DNA from: Pegea sp. RAD2-039
Taxonomy: Eukaryota; Chordata; Thaliacea; Salpida; Salpidae
DNA: 64,000 nucleotides
Reading direction: 5' to 3'
Assembly: GCA_034620365.1 (NCBI GenBank)
Contig: JAQGEQ010000263.1
Span: forward strand, 1,116,001-1,180,000
Made by a program: the position numbers and the translations under genes
Notes under the pieces: generated by a model
The model's input: the letters and a program-made list of their open reading frames with translations, nothing else
Database searches by the model: none
What the model was told of the DNA's origin: nothing
Part shown: piece by piece, positions 11,240 to 23,800 of the stretch
Position numbering within the stretch: position 1 is the stretch's first letter
Layout of the letters: every line of letters begins with the position of its first letter

Positions 11240-11830
11240 AATCAGATAAATCTTTCAAATCCTTTTCGACTAGTTTATCTTTGAGTTGATGCAATTCTTT
11301 CATCAACATCTTCGTTTTTTCCTTCTTTTACAAACTTTTCTAATTCGCTTTCCTAAATAAAGCGCAACGCTGTAAATGTCAATATCAAGTGAGTGACGTC
11401 ATCCAAATAGTCACGTGACTTGTTGTTATGTTTATTTTTACTTTTAGTTTAAAGCGACATATAATTGGAAATGTATTTTGAAATATTTTACCACCAGCAC
11501 CGTTTGTGTGTTCTGCTACTTTTGCAAAGTTATTAAACTTTCATATTCCAACGTACTTTCATTTCTAAGTCCGTGGTCTTCTTCTTCTCTTCTTCTGTAT
11601 CCCTTCTAATTCGATGTTCCATTTTTTGCTATGGTCATATTTGACTTGCAACTGATCGGACAGCTCTTGAAGTCTTACCGACTCTGCATCTTTGCCTTCA
11701 AATTTTTTTTTGTAATCTTTTATTTCGTTTTACAAACTTTTCAGTTTCCAAACACTTTACACAGTTGTTCATTCTCTTGACTGTCAATTCAAGGTCTTCA
11801 ATCTGACAAGCGACATATTTTTTTTATTTC
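11240..11830 (-). pseudogene. Scrambled duplicate fragments of the CENP-E-like gene
   Basis: Several blocks are near-identical to exons of the functional gene to the right, but rearranged and broken. About 11250-11345 matches 15537-15645. About 11495-11545 matches 14418-14475. About 11548-11630 matches 16042-16125. About 11632-11812 matches 17033-17205. Single-base changes and small indels interrupt the reading frame. The order of the first two blocks is the reverse of that in the source gene, so this is not a simple tandem duplicate. The block at 11448-11492 also recurs at about 13218-13268. Confidence 0.85.
11448..11492. repeat. Direct repeat, left copy
   Basis: AGTTTAAAGCGACATATA and the next bases ATTGGAAATG...TTTGAAATATTTT recur at 13218-13268 with few differences. 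The left copy joins two displaced CENP-E blocks, so it may be a breakpoint or insertion scar. Confidence 0.7.
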
Positions 11831-12382
11831 TTGAATGTTTTACACCTCTGTGGTTTTCCGACTTCATTAATTATGTTGAAGTGGTTTTTGAAACTAGTTT
11901 TAGATCTGTGACTTTTTATCTCTAGCCAGGGCCGAAGCTCTTACTTTCGAGAAAACTCGTTAAAGTCGTTAAATAAAATTACTTTGAATGCTGTTTCATA
12001 AAAGTAGAGTTTTTGTGGTTAAGTTTTTTTGCTGTAACTTTTGTATGGGCAATATCTGGATCTCCATAATTTCTGCCCTTGGAAATATGCAAATATAAAT
12101 AATTAAAAAAACAAAAATTGTGTTTATCTGAGTTACAAAAAACCTGTTAAATTTATGTCAAACAGCTAACTTTTCTAGACTTCAGTCATTAAAACTAAAA
12201 TTTAGATGAAAAACGCTCTAGAAGGTAACGCTCGGCTCTCTGAGGAGTACTAAAAAATTACAACTAGATAAAATCAATAAACCTTTTAACCACTTTTTAT
12301 TAAGTAAACCTCTAAGATTCAAAGAATAGTCTAGATACTTTGAAGTTTACATTTAATTCAAAAAAATATAGAAAAATTGTTG

Positions 12383-12553
12383 GCTTGATGTTGCTAGTCA
12401 TCAACCTTATGTACTTCGACAACTTGATGAACTAACAGATGCCAGGCGATGAATAGACGATACCACTGCGTTTCATGACTTCTCGTGAAAAAGAGATGAG
12501 AGAAGAAAAAGCAAAAGATGAAAGTATGAAAAAGTTGATCAATAAATTATTCA
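12383..12553 (+). pseudogene. Decayed coding relic, two out-of-phase segments
   Basis: One frame reads WLDVASHQPYVLRQLDEL and TDARR before a stop. Another, after an AG, reads TIPLRFMTSREKEMREEK and continues charged to a stop at 12552 or nearby. Both look like exon sequence, and the AG at their junction could be an acceptor, but no complete gene can be assembled. I do not recognise the family. It may be a partial gene relic or part of an unfound gene. Confidence 0.3.
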
Positions 12554-13217
12554 AGGACTAACTGAATTTTGAAAGTAATTGTGAAACTCATAAAAGTTTT
12601 CATATTTAAAAGATGCTAATCTAATTCACCCTTAGATACAGATTGAATGAATTCAGTTGTATAGAAACATATCATCAACAATTTAGAAAAAAATAGTTTA
12701 TTATGTTTTGTCATTTTTCAGAAGAACCTTTTTGCTTCGTCGTTAGTTTTACAGCATGCAAAATTCATTAGAAAGATTTTTTCTTGTCTTGACTTATTTA
12801 AATTGATACTTTTTTCAGTGTACATGCTTTTGTATCGTTCAAAAATCAGCTATTCTATATATTTTGTTATATATAAGTATAAATAACAGGGTTGATGCAT
12901 CAACATTACTGTGAAGAAAACTGATGTTTCACATCACTATAGTTTGCAAATGACGATGTTAGGGCACTTAAATTTAAAAAACAATCACAATAGTTCAACC
13001 AACAAAATGTCTAACTTCTTTGAATTATATTACAAATTTATTTAAATCTTATATTAAAGTTTTAATTTAATTTTGGGAGTTATAAAAGCAAAGAATGAAA
13101 TGTGATAACAACCATTAGAATATGTACAATACAAGACATGAAAAATGTGCTTTGTATGATGATGTATATGTTGGAAATACTTTTAAATAATCAGCAAATC
13201 GCTAATTACTGAATTGA

Positions 13218-13268
13218 TTTAGTTTAAAGCGACATATAGTTGGAAACGTATTTAGTTTGAAATATTTT
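13218..13268. repeat. Direct repeat, right copy
   Basis: Near-identical to 11448-11492. It lies just outside the 3' end of the functional CENP-E-like gene and suggests that the region between the copies arose by local duplication or insertion. Confidence 0.7.
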
Positions 13269-13673
13269 TATGAATACATCAACTGATTTAATTTACTAAT
13301 TAGGGTGAAACTAGAGTTCTATATGATGCATTAAGTCTCAGATCATGTAATCTCATTATCAAAACTGTCAATATTTTTGTGACTTGTTTTACAAATTAAG
13401 TACTAAGAAGTTTTTTATACAAGTTGATCTAATTCTTTTTATTAAAGCTAGCTAAACTCTACAAACAGCAGACAAAGATCAGTTGACTTTACTCTTTCAA
13501 AGGACATCTTAGTAAGTTTGATCTCTGCATCAGAAGAAACTATTTTGCTGCTGAAACTAAGAGAGGGTAGAAAAAAATTATTGAATTATTTGAGTAAAAT
13601 ACAATTTAGTAAAAAAGGCGACAAAGCAATGGAAAGTGGTGAAAGTGAAAAAAGAAATTAATTTGAGATTGAT

Positions 13674-16600
13674 TCACTTGGTGCTTGTAGTTTCGAAGAG
13701 ATGCAAGACTGTAAATGAAAATAGAGATGATAAGGCTGAAAATAATCGAAAAAGAACTTACTTTTAGGAAATACCGTCTTTTCAGCTTGACCTGAAAACA
13801 AATAATTAATATGCATTTAAAAGCAGCGACTTAAACATACCACCGCACTCTAATCTATACTCTTCGATATCAGAGGAGCTTATATGAGCAGTAACCTTAC
13901 GGTCGGCTCGTACAAAGTAATTTCGTATATGATTCAAACGTTCGCTGTTGTCACTGAAACAATCAAAGTGAACGAGGAAAATACAAAGGAGGTGGGAAGA
14001 CTCACTTAAGGTAGGTGTTTAGCTGCTTAAGACATTTCTCCTTGGAACGGAGCCAGTCGAATTGGGCACTTGCATCATGGGTAGGTTCAGGTGTAGTTAA
14101 AAATACAAACTGGTTAAGATGTGAAGCAGCAGATCGAGTACGTCGGGCTAGAAGATCAAAGATTAGAAAGAATTACCTAAAGATCAACAGTTTTACTTAC
14201 TATTTGAAACTGTCAACAAAGAGTTGAGATCTGCAAAAAAAGATCAAGAAAATCTAGAGATGAACAAACTGATGCCGTGGTTACCTTTGATCACAATCTC
14301 TCTGGATGCGACAACTTCAGCAAATTTATCAGCTGTCAAAAGATTAATTTAAGGGACACACAGAGAGATGTTAGTAGAGACTTACTGTGACCGGTTTTGT
14401 ATCTATTAACAATTTCTTTACCACCAGCATCGTTTGTTCGTTCCGCCACTTTTGCAAAGTTATTAAACTTCCATATTCGATTTTCAGAGGTGTTGATCCC
14501 GCTTTCATAAAAGTCACTGAGAAAGATTGAGAACAAGATCAAGTTGAAGAAGAGAGCAATGAACTTACAAAAGTTTCTTGAAATCTTCGATTTGTTTTTC
14601 AACAAGAGCTGAATAATATAATGAGATCAGTTAAGTGGATGTGAAGATGACAACAAACCTTTCAGTTTTTCAATTCGATCTTCTTTTTTTTTAACTTCGG
14701 TTTTTCTAAAGTATTAAACATTTGAATATGCGAAGATTACAACGCTTGGGTCACTTACTTTGGGAGTTTACTGGCTTCCGGTTGATTGTCACTTTCATTT
14801 ATCTACGAATAATCAATTCAATCGAGACCAATACTTAGCGATCACTACAACAACCTACCTTTCTTTTACTCCCAGCTTTTTCCAGGTTCCCAGAAGTGCT
14901 TGGCACCTCATCAACATTTGAAAGATTCTTTGCAATGATTTGATTAGAAACGAAATTTTCAGCCAATAGACAAAGATTCAAACCAACCTGCTTTAGTTCC
15001 AATTGTTTATTAAGACTTGAGTTCAACTTACGAAGTTCATTCACAGAGCTATTTGATTCAGTTTGAACTCTCACTATCTCGTTTTGCTGATAAAAAATTG
15101 AACCAACTTATTTATGATAAAGTTGAACAAATTTGGAGCCAATTTGAAACTTACGAAAAATTCGATCTTCTGCTTCAGTGTTAAACATTCGTTTTCATTT
15201 GCTTCTTTCTAAACATTAAACAATTCGTCGATATTCGAATATAGAATTTGTAATAAAAAATTTTAACAAGTACCATCTGTTGAAGACCTTGAATTTTATT
15301 TTCAAATTCCTTCTTTAATTGATGATGCAAATTTGTCATCTCATTTAACTCATTTACTTTAGCCAAGTAATTTTCTCTCTAACAAAAGTAAATTAGATAA
15401 ATCAATAATAATTACGATAAATGCTCCTACGTGGTATTTGATTTCTTTCTTCAATTGTTCATCATTTTGGATTGATGATTTCATCTAAAAAATAAAACTT
15501 AAATTAGATAAATAAAGAGAGAAGATACCAGCTGACTTTCAAATCTTTTTCGACCAGTTTATCTTTTAGTTGATGCAATTCTTTCATCAATATCTTTGTT
15601 TTCTCTTTTTCTTCATTCACAACCTTTTCTGTTTCGCTTTCCTACCACACCAATCTCGATTAAATCAACTTGGAATGATTACAACTTCGACAAACCTTCA
15701 CAGCCAAGGCGTTCTGGAGTTCTTCAATTTTCTTCTTGCTGCTTTCAACCTGGAATATTGGAGAAAATGATGAAATGTTTGAGTTTTATTTGAATCTAAC
15801 CTCTTCTAGAGCTTGCATCTTCTGATTACTTTCCTTTTCTTGCACCAAACGTAGTCTTTTGTTTTCAAGAGAACTAGATCTTTCTTGATATTCCTGAGAC
15901 GAATTAATGTGATAAACAGTTGAACGAGAACAACTGAAACCTTTCTACGAAGCTCCTTTTCAAGACTCTCAACTTGAACGTTAGTTTGGAAAAGCTGAAC
16001 AGTTTCAAGATTAAAAGATTAAATTTCATGCTACATTTTCAACTTACTTTCATTTCTAAGTCCGTGGTCTTCTTCTTCTCTTCTTCTGTATCCCTTCTAA
16101 TACGTTGTTCCATTTTTTGCTATGAGACAAAAGATTTAAATCGACTGCAGCTAGCTGATTGGTCAAATACACTTACTGTGTCAAGATGGAATTTTTCCCG
16201 TAGTGTTTTCGTTTTTGCATGGAATTCTTCTACAACAGATGCGTTTTTCTGCTCTGCCTCAGCAAGAGCTGCTTTCAGTTCTTCAACTTGAGCTGAGTCA
16301 ACTTGTTGCACCGGCTTCATCTTGCTCAATCGTTCACATTCCTGCTGAGCTTCATCAAGTTGATCTCTCAATTTAATCATCTCGATCTTTTTCGCTCCTT
16401 CATCTAATCTCAGTCGTTCATAATCCTCTTCAATCTGATCCACTATTTTTTTCAAACTATCTTTTTCACGAGCAGAATTTTCGAGTTCAGCAACTTTCTC
16501 TTTGATCTCAACCTTGATCAGTTCATAATCTTGGCTTTTGCGAACCACTTCACACTTCAAACTTTTGATTTCTTCTTCTGCTCCTTTGATTTCTTCACGC

Positions 16601-19600
16601 AGCTCATCAACAACACCGGAAGCTACTTTCTCCTTACCCACTGCATCTTCACACTGCTTTTGGGCCAGCGCAGCAGAATGTTCATGATCGCAAACCACAT
16701 GTTCCAAGTGCTTGATCCGATTTTCAAGTGTTGCTTTGTTTTCTAATTCTTGATTATAATTGGAATACAAAATAATATATCGTTTTTCAGATTCAGAAAG
16801 ATCTTCTGTGTCTTCTAACAGCGAGAAGCGTCGGTTGAAGTCAACTTTGGTCGAAGCACATATCTTTATATCAACAAGACTACTTTGAAGCTCTCTGTTC
16901 TTCACCATCAAATCTTCTTTCACTTTTTTCACATCCGATAAACTGGATGTGAGATCATCTACTTTAGCTTCTAACAAATCTTTTTTGACGAGGAACCTCT
17001 CATTTTCTTCAGCATGAGAAACAACAAGCTCATCATATTTGACTTGCAACCGATCAGACAGCTCTTGAAGTCTTACCAACTCTGCATCTTTACTTTCAAA
17101 TTCTTTTTTGTAATCTTTTATATCGTTTTCTAAAACTTCTCTTTCAGTTTCCAAACACTTTACACAGTTGTTCATTCTCTTGACTGACAATTCAAGATCT
17201 TCTATCTCATTTTTCAGTGCATCTACATCCACAGCTCCTTTATTTGCTTGCTCCTTCTTCGTTGCTTCAAGCTTATTATTTAGTTGATCAATTTCTTCCT
17301 GTTCACTTTCAATCTTCAACCGAAGTCTTTTCACTTCTTCATCTTGTATTCTCTTGATCTTTATCATCTCTTCTTCATTAAATGAATTCTTCTTATGTGA
17401 TTCATCTAGCTGTGATTGACAGATTGACAAGTCATCTGACAGCCTAGCAATTTGCTGATGAAGCTCTTCAATATGTCCTTGTTTTTCTTGGATAGCTTCT
17501 TCCCATTTTTTCTCCGCCTCTTCTCTTATTTTTATTTCTTTTTCTTTATTTTCAATCATTTGTTGCTTTAATTCAGTTTCTTGTTCTTTCAAACGAATCA
17601 TCAGATTGTGATTAAAAGTCTTCAAGGCTTCAGCATTTACATCATTTGCCTTCTCTAAATCTTTCTCGATAGATGTCACCCGAGTGTTGGCATCAGATAA
17701 CTGCTTCTCTAGGTTACTTTTCATTTCCACGTAAGCAGCTAGCTCTTCTCGATAAATAGCGATGGTGTCATCATGAGAAGCAATCTGATTGCGTAATTCA
17801 TCCATCTGCTTGTTCAAATCAATCTTATGAGCTTTTAACTCTTCAATAGTCGCTTGGAGGTTGATGCATTCATCCATTTTACCTTTAACATCACCTTTCA
17901 GTGATTCCAAATCATTTTCAGCAAGTATTTGGTTCTCAATAAGAAGCTGGTTCTCATCTTGCAGAACTGAACATTTTTTCTTAACTTCTTCATGCTTTGT
18001 ATACAAAAGGATGAAGTTTTGTTCCAGCTCTTCATTCTTTTTGGTGATGTCTTCCATCTTTTCTACATCTTCAGAGCAACTGACGACAGATTCTTCAGTT
18101 TGAGAGCAATCACTAGTTCTCTCTTTTGACATCAGCTTCAAATAATCAGTTTCAACTTCTTTCAATTTGACGATCACTTCCATTTTCTGCTTCACTTCAT
18201 CTTGCAAATCTTTGATCTTCATTTCAGCTTGCTCCTCGCTCTCATTTAGACTTTTTAGCTGATCTGAAAATGATGAAAATCACGTGATAAGAAACAAAGT
18301 TTCAAAACAAAATGAAAATACCTATCAACACACCTTGCAACATGGTAATCTGCTTCTTACAATCAGACACCACCTCATTGATATCGTTCAACTGACATCT
18401 ATAAGTACACTCGACATTATTTAAACGGATTTTCTTTTCCTCCACCAATTTCATCTGTTGTACAAGTTTCTCCGATGTTATCATTAACTCTTCTTTCAAC
18501 TCTTCAACCTTCTTTCTCTCTGCCTCCTTTTCAGCCTGAACTACTCCAAAATCAACCATTAAATGAGATCTTTGAGGTAATTTATTCATACCTCTGCCAA
18601 GCTTTTCGTTGACTAATTTATCAGCATCTGAAGACCTGCTACTTGCCACAGATTCCAAATGAGTTTTCTGATTAAGAACACTTTGGAATGATTGAAAGAC
18701 AATGCGAGGGAGACAAACCTGACTCTTCAACTCATCCAGCTCACTTTGCAGCCTGTTTCTCAACTGATCAGTGATATTCTTTTCAGATTCAACTTTCAAC
18801 AGCATCTTCTTCGTCTCTTTCAGCTTTAAATCAATCAATTATCATAGAGACAAGAAGCCAATCACCAACCTTTAAATTCAATTCTTCTATCTCTTTGTTT
18901 GCTCTAGCTCTTTCTCGGGACCAGTCCTCATCTATCGAGCGCTTGCTCGTCTCGACTCTTCTAGCTTCTGGATTAAATGCATCTTTTTGTTGCTTTCAGC
19001 CAGCAGGGCATCCTTTACTTGATCTGCGTTCTTCTTCAAACTAATATTTCTGCAAAGTTGAAAATTCGGAAAATGTCTTCTAAATATCTGCAGCAACTCA
19101 CTCAGCAGATAACTCTTCAATCTCTTTTTTGTAAGCAGCAAGCATGTCCTCAGCTACATCCCGCTCATCATGAGCAGCCTCCATGTTATTCATTTGAGTA
19201 GCAAGCTGCTGGTTGTCAGTTTGAAGTTTACTGACTTCCATTTGCAGACAATTGTTCTTTTCTTGCTCCGATTCTAGATGAGACTTGGCAGCTAACATCT
19301 CATTTTTCAGATCTTTCATTTGCTCTTAGATAAAAGATTAATCATGTGATAACAGACAAGAAGATCACGAGGAGCACCTTCAACCCAGACGTCTTCAACC
19401 ATCTCAGTTTGAACCTGACGATCAGTGGATAGAAATTTAATAGACGAAGTGTTCATGTCACATGTCTCCACCGGTGACAACACCTTCTCTTCTTGACGTG
19501 GTTCCCTAACAACAACTTTTTCATCATCAGCAACACACAGTAAGCAACTCACCTCTCATTTTGAGCTTTTAAAAGATCCAACTCGCTGAGAAGAGTCATG

Positions 19601-22600
19601 TGACTTTCCTTCTCGTCTTTTAGCTCTTGTTCTTTCTTTTCAAGTTGAGATTGTTTATTTGTAAGTTCACTTTCAACTTCTTTTAATTGATTCATTAAAT
19701 TGATGATGGTTTCTTGATCAGCTTGTTTCAATTCATCCTGAAGACTCGCACCAACTTCCTCAACTGATTCTGTATCTTTATTTTCACAAATTGAATGTTG
19801 AAGAGGATTCATCTTCGCTGAGGATATTTCTAACATAGCCCTGAAGCTTTCAACATCACACTTCAAATTTTCAATCTCCACTTTTTGTTTTTTCTACAAA
19901 TTAGTTGTTTTTATTCGAATCGAGTAGTCGGGCGAACCACTTACAGCGAGCTCATTTACAAGTTGCTTCTCAGAAGTCATCTCTGAAAGTTTCTTGTTAG
20001 TATCTAGAAATATTTGTTGAATTTCTTGAAAACTTTTTTCGTGATTTTTGACTTGCAGCATCAGATCTTTGATCTGTTTTATTTCATTCTGATCAACAAA
20101 TCGTTGGATTTAAATACTTGGTTGAATAAGAATAGATGGAGATTATTTAGTTGGAATTAAATCAGGAAACTTACTTCAGTCTCTGGCTGAAATTTGGTGA
20201 AGAAAAATTCGTTTTCATTTTTTAACTCTTCGATTTTTATATTTTTAGCTGAAATAGAATCTTGAAGATTTTTGATTTCATTTTGTTGGATTGTCTGTTT
20301 TGAAAACAAAACGATTCAAAAGTTGATTAGTTGAACGCCAATCTAATACAAACCAGTTGGTTAAGATGAATCAAATGTTCGTTGTTGAGGTAAACTGACG
20401 TCTCTTGCTCTTTCTCCAAAGATTTAGATAAATTAGAGATTTGTTCAGTTCTGAATGATTCACGACAAAAAAAAATTGACAAAAATATTTGAAAGTAATT
20501 CGTGAAAAAAATAAGAATTACAATTGTTGAATTTGTGTATTCTCAGCCATCATTGTCAGGTCCGGTCCAAGACTGAAATACAACTTTATTATAAATTAAC
20601 GGACCAAGTGATCAACCAAATCAACTTACTTTTTTTCAATTTGAATTCGCTTTTTCTCAATTTCACAACTGAAAGCCACAGGTCTCTTCGTGGTTATATC
20701 AGACGTCGCTGGACTTATTTTGTTGCGCTGACTGAAGAAGATATCCCCTTTAGTGAACTCGTCATCACCTACATCAGTAAACGATCAGCTGATATCAGCG
20801 ACGAATAAATAGATAGATACGTTTGTTGAGATCAATCATGTTGTTCAAGTTGGTCATCTTCATTCTTACTCCCACACTTGATGTTTTGGTGTTCGGACAC
20901 CACGTCATCCTTCGCGATTGTGTCTCCTGTTTTGTGGATGAAGCTTAGGTCATTTTGACTAGGAATTCTACTATCAAGTCACCTTTTGTCGAGATGAAAC
21001 CAGCACCATCCCAACCATCCCCTCTAATTTTTCTTCGAAGTCTGTTATCAGGTGCAGCTTTTCTTCTTCGCCTTCTTTAGTTTTTAAACTACTCAACTTC
21101 ATTTGCTTCTTCAACTCCGAAATTTTCCTCTTCAGTTTTTCAATTTCTATCTTCTGCTTGTGGATGCAAGCTTCTTCAGATAGGACCTCATTCAGTTTAG
21201 GGGTGTTCTTTACCCTCTTTGCATTACTTGCAAACTAACAAAGAAGGTGTAAAAATTGAAAGTAGTCAGCGGCAGGTAGGACTAACGCGAAGAGTGCTGT
21301 CAGTCTCTTCAAGTGAAGCTAGAGTCACTGTGCAAATAATCGATGTCAGTGAGTTTCCACCCAGAGAAGACTGCAGATACCGCGTCAGATTCGAATCACG
21401 AAAAGAAATGTATCTTCTAAAAAGTAGATGATCAAATAAGTCTTTGTTGCTACCACCAAGGACTACTTACCCTGTTTCACTACTGATTTGATCAATCACT
21501 CGACATAAAGTTGAAAGACTTTTGTTAATGAAGGAACCTTCAGCGAGTCGAACACCTTCAGTTCTCGCTTGATGGACTCGTTCGGAACCAGCTAAGTCGA
21601 CCATATTCTAACCATATGATTATTAGCAAGGAAGAGATGACCTGAAGAAGTAGCTTACCAGCTGAGTAATCCACACAGATTTATCATAGTCTCCTATGTC
21701 ATCAGATAGATCGCGTTTCCGGCTCTCTATGATCTGCAACAACAAGTAGTCTGTCTCACTTTTCTACTGATCAGTAAGATACCCACCACACGAAATATTG
21801 AATGAGAGCGGCTACTGTCAGCGTTGCAACCGGTTGCTGCAGTCACTCGCTTCTTTTGCCCTTTCATGACTTCTCTCATGACGTCATCGTAAGAAGCAGC
21901 AAATACTTCTTTCAGATTAGAAACATGAATAGATTTCTGTACAAAACTACATTTTAGTAAAATTTAAACAAAATCGATTGTACTATTATTTTGAATGATA
22001 AATAACAAATAATAATGAGACATAACATCTTACCTTCTCATCTTCACGTATTTTGAGTTGGACAGTTTCAGAGTTCAACAGATCTCTAAGGTTTTCATTG
22101 TAGATCTCAAGATAAGAAACTCGTAGAAGATACTCACGATTAGGGTTCTAATAATTTCAACATCAGTTTTAAGCTCATATAGGTGGAATAAAACAAAGAT
22201 CAAACCTCTTGGATACAATCAAAAATATGTTTTACAGATAATGGAATAATACCAGGAGAATGATCAGTTCCTAACATGGTAAAAGTTTTGCCTGATGAAG
22301 TTTGTCCATATGCAAAAATAGTTGCTACAACAGAACAAATTACAACACATATCTGATTTCTAATTCAAAAATTCATTTAAATACATTATTTAGCTTAAAA
22401 CATTTTTAGAACAATAAACTAAATTATAAATACATAACTAAACCTAAATTATCTTTATAACTAAATTATATTAATCGTTAAGTATGCTAACTATTACTTA
22501 ATCACAACTACAAAAAATGATAAAACAAAATAGAATACCGTTAAAGCCTTGCATAGCCTTATCAATCACAGGTTTTGTGACTTCATTAAAAAGCTCTTTA

Positions 22601-22885
22601 GTGTTAAATGTTTCATCAAAAACCTTATCTATAGAAGTAAGTTAAAATGCATTAGCTACAAATTAAGATCGAAAGTCTTACCAAAAGTATAAGCTTTCTG
22701 TTTTTCTACACCAGCCTTTGTTTTTATACTATTAGCAGAAACTTCCCAAAATACCTCCTCTTTTTCTTCTCTAAAGTATCAGAGAAAGCATGAATTATTG
22801 CATCAAATTAGAAAAATAATTAAACTTACCTCTGATTGAATGGTCGAGATCTAATATAGACTTTTACACCATCTTTATCGGCCAT
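13674..22885 (-). CDS. CENPE: CENP-E-like kinesin with long coiled-coil tail
   Basis: CENP-E is the plus-end-directed kinetochore kinesin that carries chromosomes to the spindle equator. The motor starts [16 protein letters not shown] at 22885 (first exons 22885-22830, 22770-22682, 22628-22539). The P-loop GQTSSGKT lies near 22290-22310, switch [12 protein letters not shown] near 21795-21830, switch II DLAGSE near 21582-21602, and [17 protein letters not shown] near 21325-21380. The neck begins [17 protein letters not shown]. After the neck come more than 25 exons rich in E, K, Q and L heptads separated by 45-80-nt introns. One very large exon is 18263-16177. Towards the C-terminus a less coiled part contains [18 protein letters not shown] and [18 protein letters not shown]. 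The last exon ends at a TGA at 13674 with low certainty. The protein is roughly 2,000 residues (human about 2,700). Other long kinesins are possible, but the motor and neck favour CENP-E. Confidence 0.88.
16177..18263 (-). other. CENPE: Giant 2.1-kb coiled-coil exon of the CENP-E-like gene
   Basis: A single uninterrupted exon of 2087 nt (about 695 residues) is bounded by CATTTTCAG on the right and ACA|GTAAGT on the left. Continuous heptad-type sequence rich in E, K, L and Q fills it with scarcely any proline or glycine. Neighbouring exons are mostly 50-250 nt. Plus-strand open frames across it are shadows of this exon. Confidence 0.85.
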
Positions 22886-23279
22886 AATCAAAAATAAACT
22901 ATAAATTTACAGAAAAAACTAGACTATACCTAAAGATTAACTGTACCAGAAATTAATAAAACATCTTTAAGAACTTTACTAGAAGTTGTATCTAGTATAC
23001 ATCTTATGTAGTAAATCATAAGATAGAAAATTAGCTTAAAACTTTAAAGATGAAATAACCTACAACAGAGAAAATCACTAGATAAGAGTAAAACCATAAG
23101 TATCAAATAAATTTCTTTGAAATAAAAGTATAGACAACCCTAACTTTCCAAATATTTAGCTAACATAGCACTTAGTAAACTCCAAGCGCGGTAACACAAG
23201 TGATAATATCATCTGGTATGTAACTATCATATTAAATTTATAGTAAAAAGTCTGTGTAAAAAATTTATATGACAAAAGC

Positions 23280-23800
23280 GTATTAATGATTTAAGACTGT
23301 TTTTATTTATTATTACTTGAACCAGTAAATGGCTATGGGCAACTCTTTTTGTTTTATGTTTATTTATCTATTAAGTTAGAAATACAGAAAGAAAAAGATG
23401 TAACACATAGCATTTCAATAGTCCTCAAAGCATATAACAGTGAGCACTTACATAAAATGCTAATAATATAAAAAAGAGAAAAAAAAACAGTTTAGAAATG
23501 GCAATGTTGGCAAGATTATAACGGTTCAACTTTTGCTTGAACAACACGAGTGATTTTGACATGACAATGTCTGATGGCAGCTGGTTTCATGTACTAATTG
23601 TGTAGAATGAGAAAAAATTGATCTGATTAATGTACCAGATGATATGGGCTTATTAAGATGTAATGTGTATCGTCTGAGTTGATATAACTTGAAGGAAGGA
23701 CTAATGGAAAAAAAATCATCGAATTTAAAAACAATTAGATTGTGAATAAATAGAAAAATTTTAGGTGTATACAATACTAAATAAATGTTCAATAAAATTC
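23280..23800 (-). mobile_element. Non-LTR retrotransposon 3' fragment (copy 3)
   Basis: The DNA at 23490-23690 aligns base for base, with scattered changes, to copy 1 at 1460-1670. It encodes a decayed version of the same polyprotein C-terminus, with LYQLRRYTLHLNKP shared. The 3' UTR portion ATACAGAAAG...ATGTAACACATAGCATTT matches copy 2 near 3787-3823. Frameshifts show it is inactive. The conserved block ending AAATGGCTATGGGCAA lies at its 3' side. Confidence 0.8.

Noticed and set aside
11389-11417. TGACGTCA and CACGTG strings resembling CRE and E-box sites
   Set aside because: Both lie in pseudogene-rich DNA with no start of a gene nearby; single short motifs are expected by chance.
15570-18103. 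Plus-strand open frames within 15.5-19.2 kb
   Set aside because: They are antisense shadows of the Lys/Glu-rich coiled-coil exons of the CENP-E-like gene, giving Phe/Ser-rich peptides without motifs or splice support.
20524-21431. Plus-strand open frames over the kinesin neck and motor
   Set aside because: The minus strand carries the conserved kinesin sequence; these are complements of coding exons.
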